DNA of 64,000 bases from Asterochloris sp. CNOR1 (Eukaryota; Chlorophyta; Trebouxiophyceae; Trebouxiales; Trebouxiaceae), in contig OZ017759.1 in NCBI GenBank assembly GCA_963969365.1, forward strand, positions 1,054,001 to 1,118,000, read 5' to 3'. This document shows, piece after piece, positions 12,840 to 21,894 of the stretch. Under the pieces are notes generated by a model, which made no database searches, had not been told where the DNA came from, and was given only the letters and a program-made list of their open reading frames with translations. Both the position numbers and the translations under genes were made by a program. Positions within the stretch are counted from its first letter, which is position 1; the number at the start of each line of letters is the position of its first letter.

Positions 12840-15800
12840 ATGGGCAGCAGGTTCAAAGACACCGTGCCTGCTCAGAGATGGGCAGGCCCCAGTCCGCTTG
12901 CCTGTGTCATTGGACTTTTCTGCCTAGTGGCATTCCCTGCCTGGGCTCAGGACGATCCCCATGGACACCAGGCCGGTGTTTGGCAAGAGACAGCTGCTGC
13001 AGATGGTACACCTCATCACCCAGACTATGGCATGTACAGAACTATGTGAGTCGATATATGCAGTGACGCTGTGCTCCAGGCTGACGCAAGTCTGGGAGCT
13101 ACACCGTCATACCCTTGGAACCTGTGTGGACTGTACTGGCTTCGTGCTGGCATGACTGCATGGCTAGAGGCGTCTCTGTGACTTCATGGTGGCCAGATAC
13201 ATGCCTGGCCCTCAGACCATGCTGTGTAGAATTGCAGGCAGGGGCGGCCCTCCAGTGCCTGAATTCTAGACCTCAATCATGTTTCATCCTTGAATCTGCC
13301 CTGTTGATGCAGTCTCCCAATCACTGCATGCGCCTGCAGGAAGCAGTCTCTGGACAGGGTGCGCAGCATTGTGGAGGCCAACCCCAGCACCATGGATGTG
13401 AGCAGGCTTCCAGTTTGATTTTGTATCGCCTTGCTGTCAATTCAACATAAGTTCCTGGGAGACTGACATCTGCATTCTGCAAGCAGATCACGGACATCCC
13501 CCTGGCAGAGCAGGACTATGAGGCAGTGGTCACGGTGAATGAATTGCTGCTATGCAAAGCCATATTCGCAAAGCAAGGTTGACACAGGAGGTGCTTTTCT
13601 TGGACATCTGGCTCTTGCTGTAGGTGGTCACAGTGGAGCCTGGAGGGCTGTCCCATGATCACAGAGGCAAGATGCGCTTCCTCCTGGTGAGATCCGTAGC
13701 GTCATGGCTCAGTGGTGCAGCAAACCCCCACCTGCCGTGATGTTCACTGCACATTGCATCTGCATAGAGCCTATGCCTCCTGAGCAGAGCAGCAGCGCTG
13801 GGTCGAGCAATCCCCGACGTGCCAAATCCTGGCATGAGGAGTGCATGTGACATATGCTTAAGCACAGCTGGCAGCATCACATGCTGCAGCGGCAGGGGCT
13901 CAGCTGCCCCCAGGCTGCCAGCCACAAGGTGGACATCCCTCTTGCACAAGCACATCCTGGTGCTGGGCTTGAGCTTGTTCGGGCCTCCGTTGGCTGCTGG
14001 CCAAGCAGTGCACATGCTGCTGCAGGAAAGCAGGAGCTTCTTTCGGGCTGGCTCCCAAACGCACCAAATTGCCACTGCAGGACTTTGGCGAGCATGGCAG
14101 AGAGCTGGTGACAGTGGAGACAGCCATCAGGCTGCTGGAGTTGCTGAGCCAGCATGCGCAGGTCACCAGCGGCCCTTCAGTCAGCAGTAAGCGGCGGCTG
14201 CAGACGCAGCGGCAGCAGGAGGTGCTGCTGCCTGCAATGGCCACACATCCCATTGTCTCTGGCAAGGAGCACGCAGGTCCTGCCGATCAAGGCCACCAAG
14301 CCTTGCCCAGCACAGAAGCGCTGTCGCTGCAGGCCGATGCCGAAGCAAACAATGAGCATGTTGCTGAGGCAGAGGCTGAACAGCTGCTGAGCACACTGAG
14401 CAGCTCTGGGCCAGCAGCTGTGCGAAAGCTGCTGGCCCACCCCAGCAGGCCGCACAGCGCTGCAAGCACATTGCAGGCGCTGCTGGAGCAGAGTGTTTTC
14501 AAGGTTTGCTCCTGACGTGCACCCTGCTGTCGCAGTTGGTCTGTTCTGAGCACTGTGCTGGCTTAGCAGTTCAAGCATGCTGCAGGCGCTCCTGCAGCAG
14601 TTGTCTGCTTTGGCAGTTTGAGGGAACGCTATAGTCATGTGTTGGCATGGCTCTGCAAGCATGCTGCAAGCGCCTCCGAGACAGTCCGCCCTCAAGGCAG
14701 GCTATGTGCATGGGCAGTAGTTGGGTGCTGGCATGTCTTTGCAAGTATGCCGCAGGTCTTGCTGATGCAATCTCTGTTCCATGCAGGCTGTCTTTTGTCT
14801 GTTGCATACCTGTATGGAGGGCTGCACATTTCTGTGCTGTCAGATAGTGTCCGTCCTGCTGGCTACACCTGGCTTCGACTCATCCTTATGGAAAATTAGA
14901 GCATGCAGTACACACTGAGCGGCAGTGCGTTCCCTCTGTGCAGTGCCCCAGACTGAGATTCGCCATTCAATCCTGGGCAATAGCTGCAGCAGGGTAGCTG
15001 CAGGGCCTCGCCTGAAAATAGCAGTCACATTCGTGTGCTTCCCCTGGCTGTAGAGCAGCCCAATGGGAATAAGTTTAGAGCCTGTAGGCGTTGCCTGGCA
15101 GGAGACCACGAATTTGTGCTGGCCTGCACCTCAATGGCAGCAGGACAGGGCTGTGACACAGCAACCTCCTGGCTGCAGATGACCCCTTCAAATGGGTCAA
15201 GGGCAGCAGGGGCGCAGGGCAGTTGCAGAAGTGCCCGCCTCTTGGCAGACATGCCTACAACTGTGTGGTGCCCTGTAGCTCCAGTGCAGCAAAACGCCGC
15301 CATGGCAGCAAGACATAAGGCTTTGCATAGTCCGCTGAACTTGCCTAACGCAAGTGCCATCTAGCCTGAGCTGCCCTACAACTTGGTTGGTCCTGGCTGC
15401 AAGATGAGGCCATGACCTTGCCATCCTGTGGCGCAGATAATTCCCATGGAGAACAGGGGCGGCCGCCGCCGCGTGGAGGCTGGGGAGCTGTGTGAGCGCA
15501 AAAACGGGCGCGGGGTGGACCCCAACCGCAACTGGGATGTCCACTGGGGCCACAAGGAGCGGGACTATGACCCTGCAGAGGAGTTCCCTGGGAGGGCGCC
15601 CTTCAGGTGACTGTCCTCCATGGAGCTGTGCATCATCGACGTGGCCACCTTTGGCTCAGTCAGGGCTGCTGTAAGAGCTGGAGGTGAGGGACGACCGTCC
15701 GCTCTAGCCACAATGAGACGGCAGTACTGGGGCCACAAGGAGCAAAACCTATGACCCTCAAACAACTTACAGGGAAAACACACTCCAGGTGTCTTTCTTG

Positions 15801-17778
15801 TCGGCAGCTGCATGCCTCATGTACAGGGTTTTTGTTGCTGGGGGAGGGCTGCTATAAGAGGTGCAGGTGCGGGCGGTCTGCCCCGAGAGGACTTTCCGCT
15901 GGCTCCACAAGCAAGGGGACTATGACTCTGCAGAAAAGTCACCTGGCAAGGCGCCCTCCAAGTAGGTCTCCTTTGTGGGACTGCTGCTGTTGTGGCGGCG
16001 ATCGTCCTGCCTAAGGTCTTGCACCCTGCTTACAAGTCAGGGGGAGCACACCTTTCAGGTAGGTGGACGTGCTGCAACAGTGGCCACTCGTCACGGTAGG
16101 AGTTCCCACTGTATGATTATGGGGCAGCATGTCCCTTGTGCAGGGAACCCACACTGGCATGTCCTTGGAGGCCCGCCTTGGCAGCTACAGCACAGGTCCT
16201 GTAGCATTGGCGGAGAGGCTCCTCCGGCTGTTGAAGCCTTGCATGTGTGCCTCTCAGAGCAGCCGGGCTGCTGTGCATGCCATTCCTGCTGTCACTCTCT
16301 GCTGTGTAGTCAGCCTGGAACACGCCTGGTCCTGCCTCTGGCGCAGATGTTTTGCCTTCATGTCTGGCTGAGGGTTCACTCTGTCAAATCAGAACATGTG
16401 CAGCAGTACAGCAGGCCTCGTACAGCCCACCTGGACTGCCACTCCCTGGTGCAGTAAGCCTGGGAAAGCCCTGATCCTGGAACAGGCACAGACCTTTGAG
16501 CCTCATGTTAGGCTGAACTTTGAATTTCTGCCAGAGTAAAGTATCTTCGCTGTCACTGCATGCTGTGTGCATGTCATCACCATTGCCATCCCCTGCTGTC
16601 TGGTGAGCCTGAGACACCTCTTCTTCAGTCCCCAGCACATACTATCTGCGCCCCACGACTGGCTGCACTTGCATCCTGCCACAACACGCCATGTGCTCAG
16701 GCGCAGCATGCCACATTGAGCCCATCAAGACTGCCATTCCCCTGCTGTGCAGTGAGCCTGAGACAGCCCTGATACTGGCCCTGGCGCAGACCTTTGAGCC
16801 CCATGTGTGGTTGAACGTGCACTCCGGCATGGAGGCTCTCTTTATGCCATATGACCACCGGGCTGACATCCCCCCAGGGGAGCAGGCGCTGGCCACACTG
16901 CACATCTTGGAGGATCTCAACAAGTGAGCGGGGACTGGAGTAGCACTGTGCGGTGCACAGCAACAGCTGAGTGCCAGTGAATGGCCTCAACTAGTTGAGG
17001 GTGTCCTGTTATCTTGAAGAGTTGTATGCTCTTCCTCCTGAAGGCATTGAATGTGACAGGTGATTTGGTTCTTGAGCAGAAGGACAGATCATGTATGTGC
17101 CACCAAAAACACGCTGAACCCAGCTGTACTGACCCTACCCACCTGCCGCTTGTATGCAGGTCGCACTGTGGTGGTCGGTGCGCGGTGGGCTCCGGCGGTC
17201 GCTCTGTGGGCTATTTAGCTCATGGCACTGCCACAGATTATATGTACGAGGTCCTGGGAGTACCCCTTTCGTTCACTTGGGAGATTTATGGCGACCTGAA
17301 GGCAGACTACACCGACTGCTTCAGGATGTTCAACCCCCTAAATGCTGCAGTTCTGGAGGCAGTGGTTCAGAACTGGGCCTCAGCTGTGCTGCGCTTGGTG
17401 GAGCTGATGCCCCTCCACCCCCACATGGCCACTTTTCTGAGAGAAACGGGGCACAACGTGTCGTCCCTTAGAAGGCATCGGCGGGGGGCCACAGAGGCAG
17501 CCAAGGGCATGGCCCAGGCTCAGCAACAACTGAAAGAGCAAGAGAGCAGCATGCAGGCTGCCGTGGCAGGGCTAGGCTTTCGCACAAGGAAGCAAAAGCT
17601 GCAGATGAGCCTGCAGGGTAAGGTGGCTTCAGGGCAGAAAAGGCAGCCCAGTACCCTGATGTATGGCCTTTCACTTGGGCTGCTCGTCTTCATTGCTGTT
17701 GCCCTTAGATTGATGTATGATCGGCCAGTGTGCGCGCAATTGAGACAGGCCATGCGCAAACGCCAAGATCAGAAGTGA
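12840..17778 (+). CDS. M14 zinc metallocarboxypeptidase with signal peptide and C-terminal membrane anchor
   Basis: This enzyme removes C-terminal residues from peptides. Eight exons join in frame: 12840-13045, 13340-13397, 13487-13534, 13624-13686, 14081-14503, 15437-15606, 16753-16923 and 17160-17778, giving about 585 residues. The N-terminus has a hydrophobic signal (CVIGLFCLVAFPAWA). Zinc ligands are the HxxE of FGEHGRELVT and the His of LNVHSG. NGRGVDPNRNWD holds the substrate-binding Asn-Arg pair. The catalytic Glu sits in SFTWEIYGD. Between the first ligands and the NRNW exon lies a polar Ala/Glu-rich insert (exon 5). The C-terminus ends in a coiled segment and one hydrophobic helix (YGLSLGLLVFIAVALRL) with a short basic tail. 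It resembles the plant At5g42320-type group rather than the SOL1/CPD group; that subgroup is inferred. It is probably a secretory-pathway or surface enzyme with a lumenal catalytic domain. Confidence 0.9.
14569..14790 (+). repeat. Three decayed copies of the M14 exon-5 end
   Basis: The exon end at 14460-14503 (around ttgcaggcgctgctggagca) recurs as degraded versions at about 14573-14610 (ctgcaggcgctcctgcagca), 14655-14695 and 14743-14785. Spacing is near 80-110 bp. All lie in the intron after the exon. Confidence 0.65.
15725..16062 (+). repeat. Two to three decayed copies of the M14 exon-6 end plus its donor site
   Basis: The real exon end 15541-15608 (ggggccacaaggagcgggac ... ccttcag|gt) recurs at 15725-15790 (ggggccacaaggagcaaaac ... 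ctccag|gt) and 15899-15965 (ctccacaagcaaggggacta). A shorter version lies at about 16020-16061. The DNA between copies also aligns (gggctgctgtaagagctgga against gggctgctataagaggtgca), so units of about 175-180 bp were duplicated whole. Confidence 0.85.
16285..16752 (+). repeat. Three decayed tandem copies of the M14 exon-7 start plus its acceptor
   Basis: The exon start at 16753 (tgagcctgagacagccctga, preceded by tgctgtgcag) is mirrored upstream with starts at 16310, 16455 and 16604. The steps are 145, 149 and 149 bp. Each copy keeps the polypyrimidine and acceptor context and about 75 bp of exon-like sequence. Only the last copy keeps the open frame containing the zinc-ligand His. Confidence 0.9.
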
Positions 17779-17852
17779 GCCCCATCTGCTACAAATTTGA
17801 AACCAATCATGCCGCACTGAGTGTCACAGCCCCACGGATTGCGTCTGAAGGC

Positions 17853-17857
17853 TTTAC
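17853..17857 (-). other. TGTAA poly(A)-type signal of PEN-2
   Basis: The minus-strand TGTAA lies about 85 nt past the PEN-2 stop, inside the 163 bp convergent spacer shared with the M14 gene. Confidence 0.5.
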
Positions 17858-17941
17858 AAGCCCTTGCACAAACACCTTCTGAGTCCCAAGACTTTCTGGT
17901 GTTCTCCTGACAGTCACAGCCCACTTCTCCTCTTCAGAGCA

Positions 17942-18620
17942 CTACAATGTGAGGCCTGCACCTTCCAGGTCCAGCTGACCAACATCAAGTTTGTTGAATC
18001 TTCCGTGGCCCAGCAGCTGTGGCCCGCCTGTAACGCAGCTCAGACTGCACTTGTGAGAGAAGAAGTTGGCGGCTGAAGCAACATGAGAGGCCTGGAACCT
18101 ACCCAGTGCAAACGTGAGTGACCATGACACAAGCACTGAGGTCAGCAGTGAGAAGGCTGCCAGCGACCAATGAGTATCTGCAACAGCGCAAGTAACATTT
18201 ACTCAAGGAAGCCGCATGTCTCTGCAGACTGTCTCAGATGCTGCCACTTACATCGCTTCACAATTGCATTGCCATTCTTGCCCCGGAAAGCTGGCCAGAA
18301 CAGCCAGATGTTGACAAGCCAGATCCAGGGCAGGAAAGCGCAGCCAACAAAGAACACTGCGGGCAGGGCAGAGGAGAACTCAGCTTCTGGCCATTGTGTC
18401 AGTCTCCAACTTTGTTCCAGCTCAGAGGCAGTCAGGGCTCACTCTGCCTGCTCAGGCGCTGTGCCTCAGCTGGCTGCATGTGCAGACCATCCACAGTCTG
18501 CACAAGAGGCTCATCTGATGCTGGTTGCTGATGCTCCGAATGCTCTTGGGGTGCGGCAAGCTCATCTTCAGACTGCAGCAGGGGCAGATCCTCCCTTTCC
18601 GAAGCCTGACTCTGCTGCAT
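17942..18620 (-). CDS. PEN2: Gamma-secretase subunit PEN-2
   Basis: PEN-2 is the small membrane subunit needed for presenilin maturation in gamma-secretase. Four exons on the minus strand (18620-18443, 18356-18252, 18177-18103, 18027-17942) join in frame to about 147 residues, close to the plant PEN-2 length. The first exon is a polar N-terminal arm ending in an AQRLSRQ helix. Exon 2 holds the diagnostic CAFLPWIWLVNIWLFWPAF segment, matching the LPW/FLWFVN core of the family. Exon 3 gives the second hydrophobic stretch (LLTSVLVSWSLTFAL). Exon 4 gives the short C-terminal tail (GGPQLLGHGRFNKLDV), which resembles the Arabidopsis tail. It is divergent with the glutaminyl cyclase gene. Confidence 0.92.
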
Positions 18621-18891
18621 CGATGCCAGCTCCAGCTTGTCAGAGCCTACTCAGCAAAGAGCTCTTTGGGTGGCCTGTAACGTATTGAAAAGAGCGGGGA
18701 AGCGCTTGCTTTCCTGGATGACCTAAACTGCATGCCAACCAGACGGAAGAGAACGACACCATTCAGGAGGCAGCTCATGCGGCACTGGCCTCTCAAACTG
18801 GTAGGAAAGCTTTGCAGATGACTTTCTTGATCTGGTTCTTGCCCCTGTGCAGTACCTCCAACAACTGATTGCTGCTCGAGGTTCATATTGC
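18621..18891. promoter_or_regulatory. Bidirectional promoter region, PEN-2 / glutaminyl cyclase
   Basis: A 271 bp spacer separates the divergent ATGs. No recognisable core motif was seen. Confidence 0.45.
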
Positions 18892-21719
18892 ATGATCAGT
18901 CCAGTCTGTATGCAGGTAATAGTATTGGTGGCCTCCCTTGTGTGTATTGCAGCCATCAGGCCAGACAAGCAGCACAGCAGGAGAACTATAGACAAGCCCC
19001 TGGTATACGGACACAGAGTGGTGCAAGCCTACCCTCACGATCCAGCAGCCTTCACTCAGGGACTGGAGTTTGAGCACAGGTGCATTGAGGGCGGGCAGTC
19101 CTGCAAAGACATTTTGTGGGAGTCGACAGGTGGGCTCAAACATACAGGGTGAAAGTCTGCAATTTGAGTGGGAACACAGACACAGGCAACGACGCACGGT
19201 GAGCCAAGGCTCAGCGCAGCACAGCAGGCCTGGCTGCTTTGGGGTGTGACACAGGGCGTGACTCAACCAGAAGCAGGCTTCTGCTTGACAGGACTGCCCC
19301 TGCATCTGCACATCAATTCTCAGCAGGCAGGCTGCAGAAGGCTGACCCTGAAGCAGAGCTGCCCTTGCGCCTGCTGCCCCTGCAGACCTCAACAACCACT
19401 GCAGTGTGCTACAGCAATCTGCTGCCCTGCAGATCTCAATGGCCTGGTTAGCGAACAGCCTTTTCACCCTGCACCGACCTTAACATGCTTGCCCTGCAGC
19501 CCCAATGAGCTGCAGTATGTCGAAGTTGTGATTGTCACACAAGCCTGGCTCCACCCTGGTCACCTCTTGTCTGGTGGCCCTGCAGGCCTGGTACAACAGT
19601 TTGGATCAGCGTCGGGCTGCATTGCGGGGGTCGTCTCCAAGTGCAGAGGAACGTGCAATGCTGGGGAGCTGGGCTCCAACAACGACCAACTGCTGCCTGC
19701 TGCATCTGCAGACATGCGTATGTTATATGCTTCATGCTCCAGCGGAGTGCGGTGTGCTGTCTCTGCAGGTCTCAATGGCCAGTCCAGTGTGCGGGAGGTG
19801 GAATTACAGACTGGCAAAGTGCTGCGCAAGAAAATGCTGAGCAAGCTGGACTTTGGGGAGGGCCTTGTCAAGTTCAAAAACAGGTGGCCATGCAGGCGCT
19901 GCTGCACCTGGCTTGTTGCTCTGTGTTGCATCTGAAGAGCCGCCGCTTGGCTCTGCACACCTGGTTATGAACTGGCTGGGATCAGCTGTTGTAGGCGTTG
20001 TGGGGTTGCCTGGATGCCTTGAACCAACAGGCAGCAGTGTATGCCTGCTGGGCACAGCAGTGCCATGTGGCTGGTGAGTGACTCTCGTTCTTGGTGACCC
20101 AGTCCCAACACGGAGGTGGCAACAGGTGTGCTGGAGATGTATTCTTGGGCCGGCCAAGGTGCTGTATGTGGCTCACCTGCTGTGCAGGCTGTACCAGCTG
20201 ACCTGGCAGACCCCAAAGGGCTATAGCTACAACGTCGACAATTTCGACGATACACGCTCCTTTGTCACGCCCCTCCAAGACGGGTGGGGTGCAGCCACGG
20301 ACGGCAAGTCCCTCATACTGTCAGATGGCAGCTCCAGGCTGACATGGGTCGAGCCAACAAGCTTTGCCAGGGAGCGCACCGTTGAGGTGAAGGATGGCAA
20401 GCGAGTTGTCCGGAACCTCAATGAGGTGAGAGGTGCAGCGTTGCTGCTCTCAGGCCATGACTCTGGACAGCAGGCACATCGCCTCTTGGGGTGGAGAGGT
20501 GGCTGCCCGCACAAGCACTACCCCTGTGTGGCTACCTGGCGCAGCAGGGTGCACGGCGGCAGGGGTGCTGTTCGAATGAGGTGAGGGTGGCTTCCAGCGC
20601 CGCCATCGTCTGCCCTATGGCTGCTGCACCTCTCTCAGAGCAGGCTGGCTGCTGCAGCTGCTTCACCGTCAGCCTGGCACAGCATAGCATTGCACATGCG
20701 TTGCAACCCTTTGCTCTCATGCTGCTGCTGAGCCCGCAGGCTGCTGCACAGCCTGCTGCCCTGCCTGCAGGTCTCACGCTGCTGATTTGCCTGAGGATGG
20801 GCATGCGCTTTGCCAGTGCTGCAGCACAGTCCCCAATTCTTGACACATCTGCTGCCTGCCTGCAGCTGGAGTGGGTGGAAGGCGAGATCTGGGCCAATGT
20901 GTGGCTGACTGAGTGCATAGCACGGATAGACCCCGCCACAGGCCGAGTCAAGTGAGGCCAGCTGGCTCCACGCATGCCTGCATGCTGTCCCTGCAGCCGC
21001 TTCAAACTGTCCAGGTCCTGCAGCCGCTTCAAACTGTCCAGGTCCTGCAGCCGCTTCAAACTGTCCAGGTCCTGCAGCCGCTTCAAGTTGTCCAGGTCTT
21101 GCAGTTCATGCCTTCCATCTGTCCTTCAGCTCCTGCCTGCTTGCCATCTATACTGCCCCTGCTGCTGAACACCTTACTGTCATCTGTGGAAGTGCTTGAG
21201 CTGCTTGCATGCGCAGGTCCTGGGTGGTCTTGGATGGGATGCGCAGCAAGCTTCAGAGAGAGGCTGGGGTGCAGACAACACCCATGGATGTCCTCAATGG
21301 TGAGTCTGGTAGCTGCCACTCAACTATCTGCGCTGCCAGGCTAAAGGCGCTCTGCCCAGTGGGACTGCCACATGACTTGTGATGCTGTACCCTTTTTTGC
21401 TTCCCCCTACATCTGCCCCAAGTGCCCAAACTGTTTGCTGCAGAATTGATGGGGACTGCTGCCCTGAGCAGCATGCCGAGCACAGACATGCAAACTATGC
21501 CAGTTGGCCTGCCCATGTCAAGCAGGCCCAGTTTGCCAAGCTCTGTGCTGATGCTGTTGTCACCTGCATGTAGGGATCGCCTATGACAAGCAGCGTAAAC
21601 GTATCTTCATTACCGGCAAGAACTGGTCAAAGCTGTATGAGATTGAGGTCATGCTTCAGCAGGACAAATTTGGCCAGAAACACAATCTTGATGATACTCG
21701 AATGCTCTGTATCAAGTAA
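18892..21719 (+). CDS. QC: Plant-type glutaminyl-peptide cyclotransferase (glutaminyl cyclase)
   Basis: The enzyme converts N-terminal Gln of peptides to pyroglutamate in the secretory pathway. Six exons (18892-19129, 19769-19883, 20188-20425, 20866-20951, 21217-21299, 21574-21719) join in frame to about 301 residues, the usual length. The ATG at 18892 puts a hydrophobic anchor ([14 protein letters not shown]) at the N-terminus. Family motifs follow in order: [68 protein letters not shown] and [18 protein letters not shown]. These are blades of the five-bladed beta-propeller seen in papaya-type QCs, unrelated to the animal zinc QCs. The annotated stop (taa) follows CIK; a further 3' exon cannot be ruled out because the stop overlaps a gtaag string. 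Confidence 0.93.
19378..19530 (+). repeat. Decayed copies of the QC exon-2 start plus acceptor
   Basis: The acceptor and exon start at 19762-19800 (ctctgcaggtctcaatggcc) recur at 19379 (ccctgcagacctcaacaacc), 19425 (ccctgcagatctcaatggcc) and 19494 (ccctgcagccccaatgagct). All lie in the intron before the real exon. Confidence 0.75.
20992..21105 (+). repeat. 27-bp minisatellite, four units
   Basis: The unit starts ctgcagccgcttcaaactgt and ends ccaggtc. It occurs three times almost perfectly and a fourth time with changes, then a fragment (ccaggtcttgcag). It lies in the QC intron between 20951 and 21217. Being a multiple of three it stays open on both strands, but nothing else suggests coding. 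Confidence 0.9.
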
Positions 21720-21894
21720 GCCTTCCAGGCCACACTGGCCTTCAGGAAAGTCTGGCCCACTTCCCCCTCAGTATCACAACATGGTCACAACGGATGTCAT
21801 ACAGTCTTATCAGGCGCAGTTGGAAAAGAGCTGCATTGCTGTTGGAAGCTGCCAACACTATGAGGGGGCTGCATGCTGGCATGCTGATGCTGCC

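Noticed and set aside
20532-21086. Minus-strand frame with a repeated KRLQDLDSL motif, resembling a repeat protein
   Set aside because: It is the 27-bp minisatellite read on the other strand within a QC intron; a unit divisible by three stays open by chance.
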